Source: Thermocaproicibacter sp002410755 (lineage in GTDB: Bacteria; Bacillota; Clostridia; Oscillospirales; Acutalibacteraceae). Taken from it: a DNA stretch of 64,000 nucleotides. Shown piece by piece: positions 33,604 through 43,668 of this stretch. The stretch spans positions 1 to 64,000 of the forward strand of contig DAITDU010000007.1 of NCBI GenBank assembly GCA_036839715.1, written 5' to 3'. A program made the position numbers and the translations under genes. The notes beneath the pieces were generated by a model. It had not been told where the DNA came from. It made no database searches and saw nothing but the letters and a program-made list of their open reading frames with translations. The number at the start of each line of letters is the position of its first letter. Position 1 is the first letter of the stretch.

Positions 33604-35652
33604 TCAGTCTCCTGCCCCTTGGCCGCCGCCGTTTGGCTGCTGTCCATTGGATTTCGGTTTGGCAGGGGTATAAGTTCCATCCTCGGATGTGATTCTCTCG
33701 GTTTGTCCCGTATCAAAATTGAGGGTGTATACTCGGTATTTCTGCTCTTTATTGTTGCCGTTGTCCAGCGTCACGGTAAGCTTGCACGTCTTCGTTATAC
33801 CACTAAACGTAAGGGTTTGCATTCCATTATTATATGATGGATTGACAGTCTGCGGTTTGTTGTCGAAAGCGCCATCAATATAGCATCTCATAATAATCTT
33901 CTCGTTGACATTCTTCGGCAGGTCAACATAGACCTCGAAAGTCTTCGGGGTGACTTCGCCGGAACTCAGGATAAGATTGACTTTTGTGCCTTTCGCGACC
34001 TTGACACCATTGAGGGGGTCGGTGGAAATCACGGTATCTTTTGTCTTGCCGGTATCATTTTGATAGGTCTTGCTTCCGACCGTAAGGCCAGCGGCAATAA
34101 TTTTTGCTTCAGCGTCCGAATCTGAACGGCCGGCAACATCCGGCACGGCAATCGTCTGGTCCAGCTTTCCGGAACTGACATAGACCTTGATTTCCGAGCC
34201 TTTCGCGACCTGAGTCCCGGCCGCGGGGTCTGTGCTGACAACATTGCCCTGAGAAACATCATCGTCTACAACAGCATTAACCTTTGGCACCAGGCCAAGG
34301 CTTTCCAGCGCTTTAACCGCATCGTCCTGCGTCTTGTTAGAAATATCGGGAACCTGTATTGGTTCACCGCCTTTACTGACAATCAGTGTTACATCAGCGT
34401 TAGATTTCACTGTTTGGCCAGCTTTGGGTGTCTGGTTAATAATGATGCCTGCAGCATGGTCGGAATCACTTTTCTCCTCTTTGTGGAACGTGAAGGAGTA
34501 GGGAGAACTGACAGTACTGACTACTTCAGAATAGCTCTTTCCAACATAACTCGGCATTGGGATATCTTTTGGTGCTTGGCTCTGCTTTTTCTGGAAAGCC
34601 ATAACGCCAAGTGCAACAAGCGCAATTAGGAATGCTGCCGCAATTCCTGCAATGACAAGCACAGCCACCGGTTTTTTCTTTTTCCGCGGCATGCGGTTTT
34701 CTTCTTCAACATAACTGTAATTATCATTGTAAAGCGGCTGCTCTGTGTTTTTTACCGAATCAATCGCATCGATATATTTAGTCGGTTTCTCGTCAATAAA
34801 ACATTTATACTGGAAACGCGCACTGGGATTCCGGCGGAATTCTTCAATATCCCGCAGCATTTCTGCTGCCGACTGGTAGCGCTGAGCCGGATCCTTCTGC
34901 ATGGCCTTCAGGGTAATCTCCTCAAGGCCTTCCGGGATAGCAGGGTCAATCTCCCGCAGGGGCTTCGGGTCGGTCTGAAGCTGCATGATAGCAACGGAAA
35001 CCGCATTGTCTGCCTCAAAGGGGAGCCGTCCAGTCAGCATCTCATACAGCATGACGCCAACAGAATAAATGTCCGTTTTTTCGTCGGTGTAATCGCCACG
35101 CGCCTGTTCCGGTGCAATATAGTAAACTGATCCGATTGCCTTTTCCGTCATGGTGCGGGTTTCATTGTGAGAAAAGCGTGCAATGCCAAAGTCTGTTACC
35201 TTAATCGTACCATCCTGAAGCAGCATGATATTCTGCGGCTTAATGTCACGGTGGACAATCCCCTTACTGTGGGCATGTTCCAAAGCTCGGAGAATCTGAA
35301 CAACAAAGTGGATTGCTTCTTTCCACTTAATCTGCTTCTGCTGATCCAGGTATTCTTTCAGTGTGATGCCGTCAATATACTCTTCAACAATATACTGAAT
35401 GCGGTCACCAATGCTGACATCATAGACTTTCACAATGTTGGGATGGGAAAGCATTGCAATTGCCTTGGATTCATTGCGGAAACGGCGGAGAAACTCCGCA
35501 TTCTGGGAATATTCGCCTTTGAGGATCTTCACGGCAACTGTGCGGTCATCAATGGTGTCATATGCACGGTAAACCACTGCCATTCCGCCTACACCAATGA
35601 CTTCGTGGAGTTCATAACGCCCATCCAGGCGTTTCCCCGTATATTGATCCAT
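33604..35652 (-). CDS. prkC: Ser/Thr protein kinase with PASTA repeats
   Basis: This 682-residue membrane kinase is of the PrkC/PknB type. It has a cytoplasmic kinase domain with Lys42, HRDIKPQN (Asp136) and DFG (Asp154), one transmembrane helix at about 329-352 after a KKKKP stop-transfer region, then three extracellular PASTA repeats (from about 365 to 570) that bind muropeptides or lipid II. A C-terminal beta-rich tail and a Gly/Pro/Asn-rich end follow (about 575-682). It senses cell-wall fragments and controls growth, wall synthesis and spore germination. The start is 12 bp after the phosphatase gene. Confidence 0.97.
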   Translation of the reverse strand: MDQYTGKRLDGRYELHEVIGVGGMAVVYRAYDTIDDRTVAVKILKGEYSQNAEFLRRFRNESKAIAMLSHPNIVKVYDVSIGDRIQYIVEEYIDGITLKEYLDQQKQIKWKEAIHFVVQILRALEHAHSKGIVHRDIKPQNIMLLQDGTIKVTDFGIARFSHNETRTMTEKAIGSVYYIAPEQARGDYTDEKTDIYSVGVMLYEMLTGRLPFEADNAVSVAIMQLQTDPKPLREIDPAIPEGLEEITLKAMQKDPAQRYQSAAEMLRDIEEFRRNPSARFQYKCFIDEKPTKYIDAIDSVKNTEQPLYNDNYSYVEEENRMPRKKKKPVAVLVIAGIAAAFLIALVALGVMAFQKKQSQAPKDIPMPSYVGKSYSEVVSTVSSPYSFTFHKEEKSDSDHAAGIIINQTPKAGQTVKSNADVTLIVSKGGEPIQVPDISNKTQDDAVKALESLGLVPKVNAVVDDDVSQGNVVSTDPAAGTQVAKGSEIKVYVSSGKLDQTIAVPDVAGRSDSDAEAKIIAAGLTVGSKTYQNDTGKTKDTVISTDPLNGVKVAKGTKVNLILSSGEVTPKTFEVYVDLPKNVNEKIIMRCYIDGAFDNKPQTVNPSYNNGMQTLTFSGITKTCKLTVTLDNGNNKEQKYRVYTLNFDTGQTERITSEDGTYTPAKPKSNGQQPNGGGQGAGD

Positions 35653-35664
35653 GTTATCAACTCC

Positions 35665-36405
35665 TTAACCGGCTTGATCTTCCAAAACGACGACGGTAAT
35701 ATTGTCTCCTCCACCTGCTTCTTTTGCAAGAGAAATAAGCTTTTCTGTCATTTCATTTCCATTTAGCTCCTGTGAAAGTTCCAGAATTTTACTTTCATCC
35801 ACATAATTGGTCAGGCCATCGGTACAGATGAGAAGCCTGCCGCCCTTCGGCGCAGGCGTTTCACTGTAATCAATCCGCAGGGAAACTTCCACGCCGAGCG
35901 CACGCGTAATGATGTTCTTCTGAGGATGTGTCTTTGCCTGCTGGGCCGTTATATCGCCTTTCTCCACCATCTCCTGAACCATAGAATGGTCAGTTGTCAG
36001 TTGGCGAATTTCACCGTCCGATAAAAGGTAAGCCCTGCTGTCGCCTGCGTGGGCAACATGAATGACGGCGTCCGAAACAATCGCCGTAACTACGGTAGTT
36101 CCCATTCCTGCAAGGCTGGAATTACTGCCTGCTACCTGATGAACCGATCGGTTGGCATTTGAAATTGCCATGGCAATCAAGCTGCGGATTGCCTCACTGT
36201 CCATACCTTCATGGTAGCCTGTGAGAAGTGTTTCGGAAATTTTCTCCACAGCAATGCTGCTGGCAACATTTCCTCCTTTAACACCCCCCATGCCGTCACA
36301 GACAACAGCCCATGCAGCATGGTGCGAAAAGATGCCGCACCGACATGCGTCTTCATTGGACTTCCGAACCAAGCCGATGTCACTTTTGCTGAACACCTTA
36401 ATCAT
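35665..36405 (-). CDS. prpC: PP2C-type Ser/Thr protein phosphatase
   Basis: This 246-residue metal-dependent phosphatase opposes PrkC. Conserved motifs are GLVRKSNEDAC, VVCDGMGGVKGG, HAGDSRAYLLSDG and GGDNITVVVLE, which supply the metal-binding aspartates. It overlaps the end of rlmN by 8 bp and precedes prkC by 12 bp, the standard pairing. Confidence 0.96.
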   Translation of the reverse strand: MIKVFSKSDIGLVRKSNEDACRCGIFSHHAAWAVVCDGMGGVKGGNVASSIAVEKISETLLTGYHEGMDSEAIRSLIAMAISNANRSVHQVAGSNSSLAGMGTTVVTAIVSDAVIHVAHAGDSRAYLLSDGEIRQLTTDHSMVQEMVEKGDITAQQAKTHPQKNIITRALGVEVSLRIDYSETPAPKGGRLLICTDGLTNYVDESKILELSQELNGNEMTEKLISLAKEAGGGDNITVVVLEDQAG

Positions 36406-37441
36406 GGACGGTCTCCCCCATATATCTGCGCCTTAGTTGGCCGCAGGAAGCGTCAATATCGGCGCCGAGAGTCCTGCGAACCGTGGCGTTAACTCCCGCC
36501 GCAGCAAGTGTCCTCAAAAATTGCTGCATTGCCGCGGGGGTGCTCTTCCGGAAAGGTAAACCTTTTACACTGTTAACCGGGATGAGGTTTACATGGCACA
36601 TAATGCCGCGTAGCCGCCGGGCAAGCTCCCGCGCACAGTCGCGGTTGTCGTTTACCCCGCCGATCATGGCGTATTCAAATGAAATGCGGCGTCCGGTTCG
36701 GCTCTGATAATACCGGCAAGCCGTCAGAAGCTCCTCAATCCCCCAGCGCCGGTTCACAGGCATCAGCCGTGAACGGATTTCATCATTGGGGGCATGGAGC
36801 GAGACAGACAGGGTAAGCTGATATTTTTTCTCCGCGAGGTCGTAGATTCTATTTACAATCCCGCAGGTGGAAAGTGAGATATGACGCATTCCAACATTCA
36901 TTCCCTCTTCCGAAGAAACAAGGTCGAGGAATCGCAGGACATTTTCATAGTTGTCAAGCGGTTCGCCCATTCCCATCAGCACAATGTTGGAAATGCGGAC
37001 TCCGGCATCCTTTTGGGCGGCCTGTACCTGTGAAAGAATTTCAGACGCAGCAAGGTTACGGGCATAACCGCTTTTCCCTGTTGCGCAGAACACACAGCCC
37101 ATCCTGCATCCCACCTGTGAAGAAACGCAGACAGTACGCCCATGCTCATAGTGCATCAGGACGCTTTCCACAAGCTGCCCGTCCGGCATACGGAAAAGAT
37201 ACTTGACCGTATCATCAAGTTTTGAGCAGTATTTCCGCTCAATTTCCGCCGAAGCAATGAAATATCTGTCAGAAAGCTCCCTGCGCAGGTCTTTCGGCAA
37301 ATCAGACATTTCATCGAAGCTGTGTACCCCGCGGGCCAGCCAGCGGTAAACCTGCCTTGCATGATAAGCAGGCAACCCGGCTTCGCGGAACTGCACATCC
37401 AGCTCGGCTGGCGTCATGGATTTGATGTCAATTTGGCTCAA
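36398..37441 (-). CDS. rlmN: 23S rRNA (adenine2503-C2)-methyltransferase
   Basis: This radical SAM methyltransferase modifies A2503 of 23S rRNA and some tRNAs. The 347 residues have the cluster motif CRMGCVFCATG (CxxxCxxC), the GEPLDNYENVL segment and a terminal NATVRRTLGADIDASCGQL that contains the catalytic C-terminal Cys. It lies in the rsmB-rlmN-prpC-prkC series, 9 bp downstream of rsmB. Confidence 0.97.
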   Translation of the reverse strand: MSQIDIKSMTPAELDVQFREAGLPAYHARQVYRWLARGVHSFDEMSDLPKDLRRELSDRYFIASAEIERKYCSKLDDTVKYLFRMPDGQLVESVLMHYEHGRTVCVSSQVGCRMGCVFCATGKSGYARNLAASEILSQVQAAQKDAGVRISNIVLMGMGEPLDNYENVLRFLDLVSSEEGMNVGMRHISLSTCGIVNRIYDLAEKKYQLTLSVSLHAPNDEIRSRLMPVNRRWGIEELLTACRYYQSRTGRRISFEYAMIGGVNDNRDCARELARRLRGIMCHVNLIPVNSVKGLPFRKSTPAAMQQFLRTLAAAGVNATVRRTLGADIDASCGQLRRRYMGETVHD

Positions 37442-37450
37442 AATATCACC

Positions 37451-38788
37451 CTATTCTTTCCGGAAAGCTGAAAGGAAAAATCCGTCCGAACCGCCCGCGC
37501 ACGGAAAAAGTGTCAGCTGATTTTCAGGTTCCTGGAACCGACGGGCAATACCTTCCGGCAAGTGCAGAGAAAGTGGTTGAAAATTTCTGTTTTCTTCCCG
37601 GAATTTTTCCGCCACATCTCCGTTTTCTGCGGGATTCAAGGTACAGGTGGAGTAAACGAGCACTCCTCCCGCTTTTACCAGGCCAGAGGATTTACAAAGA
37701 ATACGGTACTGCAAATCCGGCAGACTGTCAATACTTGCCGGAAATTTGTAACGGATTTCCGGCTTCCGGCGAATGACACCAAGTCCGGAACATGGAACAT
37801 CACACAGAACACTCTCAGCTGACGGCGGGCTTTTTTTCGGCTCAGCAGCATCGCGGACAAAAGCCCTGATAATGGAAAGTCCCATCCGTTCTGCGCCTTT
37901 CCGGATCAGCGCAACACGAGCCGGATAAAGGTCAAACGCGTCCACTCTGCCACGGTTCCCCATCCGTTCCGCAAGGGTAAACGTCTTGCCTCCGGGTGCA
38001 GCGCAGACATCCAGCACATGTTCTCCTGGCTGAGGAGCAAGGGCCCGGCAGCAAAGCTGAGAAGAAATATCCTGTACATGGAAAAGCCCTTCTGCATAGC
38101 AAGAAGTCCGGCGGAGATTTCCCGCATTGCTTTTCACCCGGAGTGCATCTTCCGGCCATGGGGCAGGCTCTGCCTCAATGCCTTCCCCGCGAAGTCTTTC
38201 TATTAGTTGTTGCTCCGATATGCGGGTATTATTCACCCTCAGGAAAACATCTGCCTGCGACGTTGCCCCTTTCAAGATTGAATCCGTAAGTTCCTTCCCG
38301 TAGCTTTTCTGCCAGAACTCAATCAGCGGCACAGGGCAGGAAAAAAAGATACTGCGCCAGAGAAGGGGTTCTGCAGAGCGGTCCGGGGGTTTAACTTTCT
38401 CTGGCTCCCGCAGCATACTGCGGAGCACGGCATTGACAAATCCTGCTGCGTGAAATGCACCATTTTCCTTTGCAAGCTTGACGCTTTCATTGACCGCAGC
38501 GGAAGGTGGGATTTTTGTAAGGTACCGGATTTGGTACGCCCCCATCCTCAGGATTTCCCGCACAGAAGGGGAAAGCTTTTCAACCGGCCTTTTTGAGTAG
38601 AAACCAAGAATATAGTCAAGCGCAATGCGCCGTTCCAGGACACCATAAAAAATTGCCGCAGTAAGGGACCGGTCAAGCGGAGAAAGCGAAGCCGCGTTGA
38701 GGACGGAATCCAGCACAAGGTTTGAGTAGCCTTTCCCCGTCTCTACATGAAGCAGCGCTTTCAGCGCGGCCGAGCGTGCGCCCGCCAT
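37451..38788 (-). CDS. rsmB: 16S rRNA (cytosine967-C5)-methyltransferase
   Basis: The 445-residue protein joins an N-terminal NusB-like RNA-binding domain (ALKALLHVETGKGYSNLVL) to a SAM-dependent NOL1/NOP2/sun methyltransferase domain (VLDVCAAPGGKTFTLAERM, CDVPCSGLGVIRRKPEI, VYSTCTLNPAEN). The Cys in the last two motifs are the catalytic pair. It overlaps the upstream peptidase gene by one base. Confidence 0.96.
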   Translation of the reverse strand: MAGARSAALKALLHVETGKGYSNLVLDSVLNAASLSPLDRSLTAAIFYGVLERRIALDYILGFYSKRPVEKLSPSVREILRMGAYQIRYLTKIPPSAAVNESVKLAKENGAFHAAGFVNAVLRSMLREPEKVKPPDRSAEPLLWRSIFFSCPVPLIEFWQKSYGKELTDSILKGATSQADVFLRVNNTRISEQQLIERLRGEGIEAEPAPWPEDALRVKSNAGNLRRTSCYAEGLFHVQDISSQLCCRALAPQPGEHVLDVCAAPGGKTFTLAERMGNRGRVDAFDLYPARVALIRKGAERMGLSIIRAFVRDAAEPKKSPPSAESVLCDVPCSGLGVIRRKPEIRYKFPASIDSLPDLQYRILCKSSGLVKAGGVLVYSTCTLNPAENGDVAEKFREENRNFQPLSLHLPEGIARRFQEPENQLTLFPCAGGSDGFFLSAFRKE

Positions 38789-39489
38789 CAGTTCCGTCCG
38801 CGCCGGTTGCCTGCAAGAGCCAGAAAGCGCAGCAGGTAAAGCAGCGACGCGAAGGTTGCGGCAAGGTAGGTCATTGCCGCAGCCATAAGGACTTGTTTTG
38901 CCCCATCCAGCTCGTCCGGCGCAAGGATTCCCGTTTCGCTCAGGGCTGTGACCGCGCGGCGGCTTGCGTTGATTTCAACTGGGAGTGTAGCAAGTTCAAA
39001 CAGAACAATAAGGCCATAAAGGGCAATCCCCACATCTACCAGAAAATCATACTGAATCGGAAGCAAAAGGCCGATAAAGATAAGCGGTATGGAAAGCCGT
39101 GAGCCAAAATTCGTGACAGGTACCAAAGCAGTGCGAATCCGGTTTGGCAGATAGCCGACGGCATCCTGAATTGAGTGTCCGGCCTCATGCGCCGCCACCC
39201 CGACTGCCGCAATGGAAGTAGAACCATACACATCCCGCGAAAGGCTGATTACACCGCCCCTCGGGTCGAAATTGTCCGTTAGGCTTCCCGGAATAGAGCG
39301 GATGGTCACTGAAGCACCGCCAAAGCGTGCCACGGCATCCGCTGCCTGCGCGCCCGTCAGGCCACGCATCGTTGGGACACGGGAATAGCGGCGGAATGCC
39401 GAGTTCACACGGATTTGTGCAATCATGGTTACAATCAGGGCAGGGACGATATAGAGGAAATAGGTATAGTCAAAGTAATAAAGTCCCAT
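38788..39489 (-). CDS. YugP-type zinc metallopeptidase, membrane protein
   Basis: This 233-residue protein has an N-terminal membrane helix (YFLYIVPALIVTMIAQI), the zinc-binding motif AAHEAGHSIQDA and three further hydrophobic segments. It belongs to the neutral zinc metallopeptidase 2 (YugP) family, whose substrates are unknown. The position between fmt and rsmB is conserved in many Clostridia, suggesting a link to translation or envelope maintenance. The stop overlaps the rsmB start. Confidence 0.9.
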   Translation of the reverse strand: MGLYYFDYTYFLYIVPALIVTMIAQIRVNSAFRRYSRVPTMRGLTGAQAADAVARFGGASVTIRSIPGSLTDNFDPRGGVISLSRDVYGSTSIAAVGVAAHEAGHSIQDAVGYLPNRIRTALVPVTNFGSRLSIPLIFIGLLLPIQYDFLVDVGIALYGLIVLFELATLPVEINASRRAVTALSETGILAPDELDGAKQVLMAAAMTYLAATFASLLYLLRFLALAGNRRGRN

Positions 39490-39513
39490 TTTTAAAAAAT
39501 CACCTCCGCGATT

Positions 39514-40437
39514 TCAGGCCATTTTCAGCCCGCGTACGGCATGGCCGCAGAGGAACTCTCTGCCACTCATGCGCCTGCCGCCCTCGGCCTGGACTTCAAG
39601 CAGTTCAAGAACCGTTCCTCCGCCGCAGCAGACAGCAAAACCATCCCTCTGAGGGAAAATAAAGCCCGGTTCCCCGCTTTCCTCCGCGGCAAGACGCGAA
39701 CGGTAAATTTTTATCCGATGACCGGAAACCACCGCACTTGCCGCCGGCCATGGATACAGGCCGCGGACTTGGTTATGAATTTCCTGTGCAGGGCGGTTCC
39801 AGTCAATCGGGGACATCTTTTTTGAAATCAGAGAAACATAAGTTGCCCTGCTGCTGTCCTGTTTTTGGGGCATTACTGTCCCATTTTTTACTGCTGCAAG
39901 TGTGCGGATCAGCAAATCCGCCCCAAAGTGGGAAAGCCGCTCTGTCAGTTCCGGAGTTGTCTCCTCTGGACCAATGGGTGTTGCGCGCTCAAAGAGGATA
40001 TCCCCTTCATCACAGGCTTCCCCCATCATCATGGTAGTAACACCGGTTTCAGCATCCCCATTCAAAATTGCAGCCTGAACGGGTGATGCACCGCGGTATT
40101 TTGGCAGGAGCGATGCATGGACATTGATGCAGCCGTATTTTGGAATATCAAGGATCGCTTTTGGAAGAATTTTCTTATAAGCCGCAACGACAATGACATC
40201 CGGTTTCAGGGCCGCAATGCATTCCGCTTCCGCTGTGCTCTTCAGAGAAGTCGGCTGAAATACGGTGATGCCCGCTTTTCCAGCTGCTTTTTTTACCGGT
40301 GGCGGGACAAGCAGCATTTTCCGGCCCTGAGGTTTATCCGGCTGAGTGAAAGCAGCCGCAACTTCATGGCCAGCGCTAACAAGGGCAAGCAATGGTGGAA
40401 CCGCGAACTCCGGCGTTCCCATAAAAACAACGCGCAT
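39514..40437 (-). CDS. fmt: Methionyl-tRNA formyltransferase
   Basis: It formylates initiator Met-tRNA. The 307 residues include VVFMGTPEFAVPPL, INVHASLLPKYRGASPV (the catalytic loop region) and a C-terminal OB-like domain for tRNA binding. It directly follows def without a gap (def ends 40438), the common def-fmt pairing. Confidence 0.97.
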   Translation of the reverse strand: MRVVFMGTPEFAVPPLLALVSAGHEVAAAFTQPDKPQGRKMLLVPPPVKKAAGKAGITVFQPTSLKSTAEAECIAALKPDVIVVAAYKKILPKAILDIPKYGCINVHASLLPKYRGASPVQAAILNGDAETGVTTMMMGEACDEGDILFERATPIGPEETTPELTERLSHFGADLLIRTLAAVKNGTVMPQKQDSSRATYVSLISKKMSPIDWNRPAQEIHNQVRGLYPWPAASAVVSGHRIKIYRSRLAAEESGEPGFIFPQRDGFAVCCGGGTVLELLEVQAEGGRRMSGREFLCGHAVRGLKMA

Positions 40438-40947
40438 TCATTTTCTCTCCGTTTCTGTCGGAGCGGACATCTTTTCAACTTCTTCATCCGTCAGCATCCG
40501 GATAACATGGCTGAGGAAAAGGTGACCGTCCAGATGATCAATTTCATGGCAGGAAACCGTAGCAAGCAAATCCTCGCCATCATATTCAAAAGTTTTTCCG
40601 TTTCTGTCTTGCGCACGCACCCGAACATGCTTGGGGCGTTTTGTAATTCCCCATTTCCCGGGCACAGAAAGGCAGCCTTCCATGCTCTCCTGCTCTCCGT
40701 CGGATTCAAGGATAGCGGGGTTGACAAGCTCACGCACCCCTGTTCCGTCATAGGTATCAATCACAACAACACGGCGCAGAATGCCAACCTGAATTGCTGC
40801 AAGGCCGACACCGTCGGCAGTGTGAAGTGTCTCAGTCATATCATCAAGCAGTTCACCGAGACGCCTGTCGAATTTGTCTACCGGGCGGCAAGTCTTTGCG
40901 AGGAAGTCACCGTCCCGGTCCTGTGTTAAAATGTTACGGATCGCCAA
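40438..40947 (-). CDS. def: Peptide deformylase
   Basis: This 169-residue iron-dependent deformylase removes the formyl group from nascent proteins. The three motifs are GVGLAAIQVG, EGCLSVPG and HEIDHLDG. It follows priA by 23 bp and precedes fmt. Confidence 0.97.
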   Translation of the reverse strand: MAIRNILTQDRDGDFLAKTCRPVDKFDRRLGELLDDMTETLHTADGVGLAAIQVGILRRVVVIDTYDGTGVRELVNPAILESDGEQESMEGCLSVPGKWGITKRPKHVRVRAQDRNGKTFEYDGEDLLATVSCHEIDHLDGHLFLSHVIRMLTDEEVEKMSAPTETERK

Positions 40948-40970
40948 TTTAATTCCTCCAGTTCAAATTA

Positions 40971-43433
40971 TTATAAAATTGAGTTGGGATTCAAGTCTGC
41001 AAAAGCCGTCACACCTGTATGGCCTTTTTCCATAGGGAACCATACGAGCAGACGGGAAACCATTTCCCTGAATTTTTTGCTGTTTCTGCATTTAATGATA
41101 AGCTTGTAGCGGTATTTTCCACTGACCTTTCCAACAGCCGCAGGCGACGGATTCAGAACGCGCATCGGCTGTTCAGGATATTCGCTTTGTGCCATTTCAC
41201 GGAGTTTCTGAAGAAAAGCGACACTGGAAGCGCGGACTTTTTTCTCATCCGTACCAACAAAGCCAATCATGCAAAGGTCGGAATAAGGCGGATACAGCAT
41301 CGCCCGCCGGAGGGCAATTTCCCCTTTATAAAATTCCGGGTAATTCTGCTCAGCCGCAAGACGGATGATTTTATTTTCCGGCGTAAAAGTCTGCACGACG
41401 GCACGGCCTTTATACCGGCCGCGCCCGGAGCGCCCCACCACCTGCGTCAGCAAGTCGAACGCATGCTCATAGCTGCGAAAATCATCGCCGTAAAGCGCCT
41501 GGTCTGCCGACAAGACACCAACCAGCGTCACATTTTCAAAATCAAGCCCCTTTGCAACCATTTGTGTCCCGATTATAATATCATATTCGCCGCCGGCAAA
41601 CTGTTTCAGTTTTTTGTCATAGGAAAAGCGCGTCATGGTAGAATCGGCATCGAGCCGCAGTACACGCGCCTTTGGAAAAAGCTCAGCAAGTTCCTGCTGG
41701 GCACGCTGCGTCCCAAAGCCGGAATAATGTACCTGGTTCTCATGGCAGACCGGGCATTCTTTGGTAAACGGGATGGAGAAGCCGCAGTAATGGCACATCA
41801 GCCGCTGGTTTGCAGCATGGTAGGTAAGGGTAATGCTACAGTTAGGGCAGGTTAGCACATGGCCGCACGCACGGCAGGAAACAAACGTATTGTAGCCGCG
41901 CCGGTTTAAAAGGAGAATGGACTGTTTCCCGGCTTCAAGATTCTTCTCTAGGCATTCTGCAAGATGGGAGCTGAAAATGCTGCGGTTTCCCCGTTCAAGT
42001 TCCTCATTCATGTCAACAATATCGACCTGTGGGAGCTGGGCGTTTCCGTAGCGGGCCGGCAAGACGCTGAGGCTGTAACGCCCGTTGAGTGCGTTGTAAT
42101 AAGTTTCGACGGAAGGCGTCGCAGAGGAAAGCACCAACAGTGCCTTATGGTAAGCACAGCGATATTTTGCGACATCCCTCGCATGATAGCGCGGCGACGT
42201 TTCCGATTTATAAGTGCTCTCCTGCTCCTCATCCATAATAATCATTCCAATATTGCGGAAAGGGGCGAAAACCGCCGAGCGCGTCCCAACGACAATGGAA
42301 GCATCGCCATTGCGGACACGCTTCCATTCGTCAAGGCGCTCGGCAAGCGTAAGGCCGCTGTGAAACACCGCGACACAGGAGCCATATCGCGCACGAAAAA
42401 TTGAAATGGTCTGCGGGGTTAGAGATATTTCCGGCACCATGACAATGACACTGCGGCCGTCTTCCTTAACCCGGTCGATTAGCCGGAGAAAAACAGAAGT
42501 CTTTCCACTGCCGGTTACACCGAAAAGGAGAGCAACGCCGCCCTTGCCGGAACGGTACTGCGCATACATCCGGCTGTAAGCGGCCTGCTGCTCTGGGGAT
42601 AGTTTAAAATTCCCGGAAGGTGCGCCAGTCGGAACCGATGCGTAGGGATTGCGGTAAACTTCAGCATCATAAAGCTGAACAATGCCCTTTTTTACCAGTG
42701 CGTTTACAACGGCGGAAGTCACGCCGGTAAAGTAGCAGAGTTCTTTTACGGAGGCATTGCCTACATCCTGAAGCACGGAAAGGACGGAGCGCTGTTTGGG
42801 CGTCAGCTTTGCAGAAGGCGGATTTTCTGTAACACGGGCCATCTTCTGCGTTGCGTCGCCTACCTGGCGGACAGTCCCACTGTTCTTTACGAGAATGCCG
42901 CTGCGAACCATGTTCTCGGGGAGGGGATTTTCGGCGGTAAGACCAAGGTCATGGAGCATTTTTTCCCGTGGAACAAATTTTTCTGCGCGGGAGAGATATT
43001 CCGCAATCTGGCGCTCGCTAGGTTCCAATGTCTCGGCATCCAGAACCGAAAGCGGCTTTGCCAGCGAATACTCTGTCCGAAGCCTAAACTGGATACCCGC
43101 CGGGAAAAAAAGCTTTGCAGCCTCATAAAGCGTGCAGAACGTATGCTCGTGAATCCAGAAAACAAGGCCCACAGCTTCTTCAGAAAGAAGTGGGGCCCGG
43201 TCAAGGACAGAGACGATTGGTTTCAGTTTTACTGAATTAGTTTCCGGCTGTTGCTCAAGTCCCAGAATAATACCCTGACGCCTGTTGTTCGCCGCACCAA
43301 AAGGCACAAGTACCCGGCAGCCTGGTCTTGCTGCGGAAATCAGTCCATCCGGAATCAGGTAATCGAACGCTTTGTCAAAGCAATAGGCGGAATTTTCCAC
43401 CGCAATTTTTGCAACGGCTGCCACTTCCGTCAC
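40971..43433 (-). CDS. priA: Primosomal protein N' (PriA helicase)
   Basis: This DNA-restart helicase of 820 residues loads the replisome at stalled forks. It has an N-terminal 3' DNA-binding domain, Walker A LLFGVTGSGKTSVF, the DEEQ box in IIMDEEQESTYKSE, a zinc-binding Cys array (CRACGHVLTCPNC, then MCHYCGFSIPFTKECPVC) and the helicase C-terminal motif VVGRSGRGRYKGRAVVQT. It lies between rpoZ and def. Confidence 0.97.
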   Translation of the reverse strand: MTEVAAVAKIAVENSAYCFDKAFDYLIPDGLISAARPGCRVLVPFGAANNRRQGIILGLEQQPETNSVKLKPIVSVLDRAPLLSEEAVGLVFWIHEHTFCTLYEAAKLFFPAGIQFRLRTEYSLAKPLSVLDAETLEPSERQIAEYLSRAEKFVPREKMLHDLGLTAENPLPENMVRSGILVKNSGTVRQVGDATQKMARVTENPPSAKLTPKQRSVLSVLQDVGNASVKELCYFTGVTSAVVNALVKKGIVQLYDAEVYRNPYASVPTGAPSGNFKLSPEQQAAYSRMYAQYRSGKGGVALLFGVTGSGKTSVFLRLIDRVKEDGRSVIVMVPEISLTPQTISIFRARYGSCVAVFHSGLTLAERLDEWKRVRNGDASIVVGTRSAVFAPFRNIGMIIMDEEQESTYKSETSPRYHARDVAKYRCAYHKALLVLSSATPSVETYYNALNGRYSLSVLPARYGNAQLPQVDIVDMNEELERGNRSIFSSHLAECLEKNLEAGKQSILLLNRRGYNTFVSCRACGHVLTCPNCSITLTYHAANQRLMCHYCGFSIPFTKECPVCHENQVHYSGFGTQRAQQELAELFPKARVLRLDADSTMTRFSYDKKLKQFAGGEYDIIIGTQMVAKGLDFENVTLVGVLSADQALYGDDFRSYEHAFDLLTQVVGRSGRGRYKGRAVVQTFTPENKIIRLAAEQNYPEFYKGEIALRRAMLYPPYSDLCMIGFVGTDEKKVRASSVAFLQKLREMAQSEYPEQPMRVLNPSPAAVGKVSGKYRYKLIIKCRNSKKFREMVSRLLVWFPMEKGHTGVTAFADLNPNSIL

Positions 43434-43449
43434 CTCTCAGCCGAAAAGG

Positions 43450-43668
43450 TCAGGAAAGGTCATCATCATTTGGATTGACCTTCTCAATCATCCGGAATTT
43501 ATGGTTCACATATTCCTGGACTGCAAGCTCCACCGGCTGATCGTCCAGAATAATCTTTTTTTTCTGTGCTTCCTCAGCAATCTGCCGTGCACGCTTCGAG
43601 ATGGCAATTACAAGAGAATAGCGGCTTTGCTCCGGCGTAAGAATTAAATCGGCAATCGGCTTAATCAT
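43450..43668 (-). CDS. rpoZ: DNA-directed RNA polymerase subunit omega
   Basis: This 72-residue subunit stabilises RNA polymerase. It has PIADLILTPEQSRYSLVIAI and SKRARQIAEEA, where the region R-Y-x-L-V-x-x-x-x-K-R-A-R is conserved. It overlaps the end of gmk by 8 bp, the normal gmk-rpoZ arrangement. Confidence 0.93.
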   Translation of the reverse strand: MIKPIADLILTPEQSRYSLVIAISKRARQIAEEAQKKKIILDDQPVELAVQEYVNHKFRMIEKVNPNDDDLS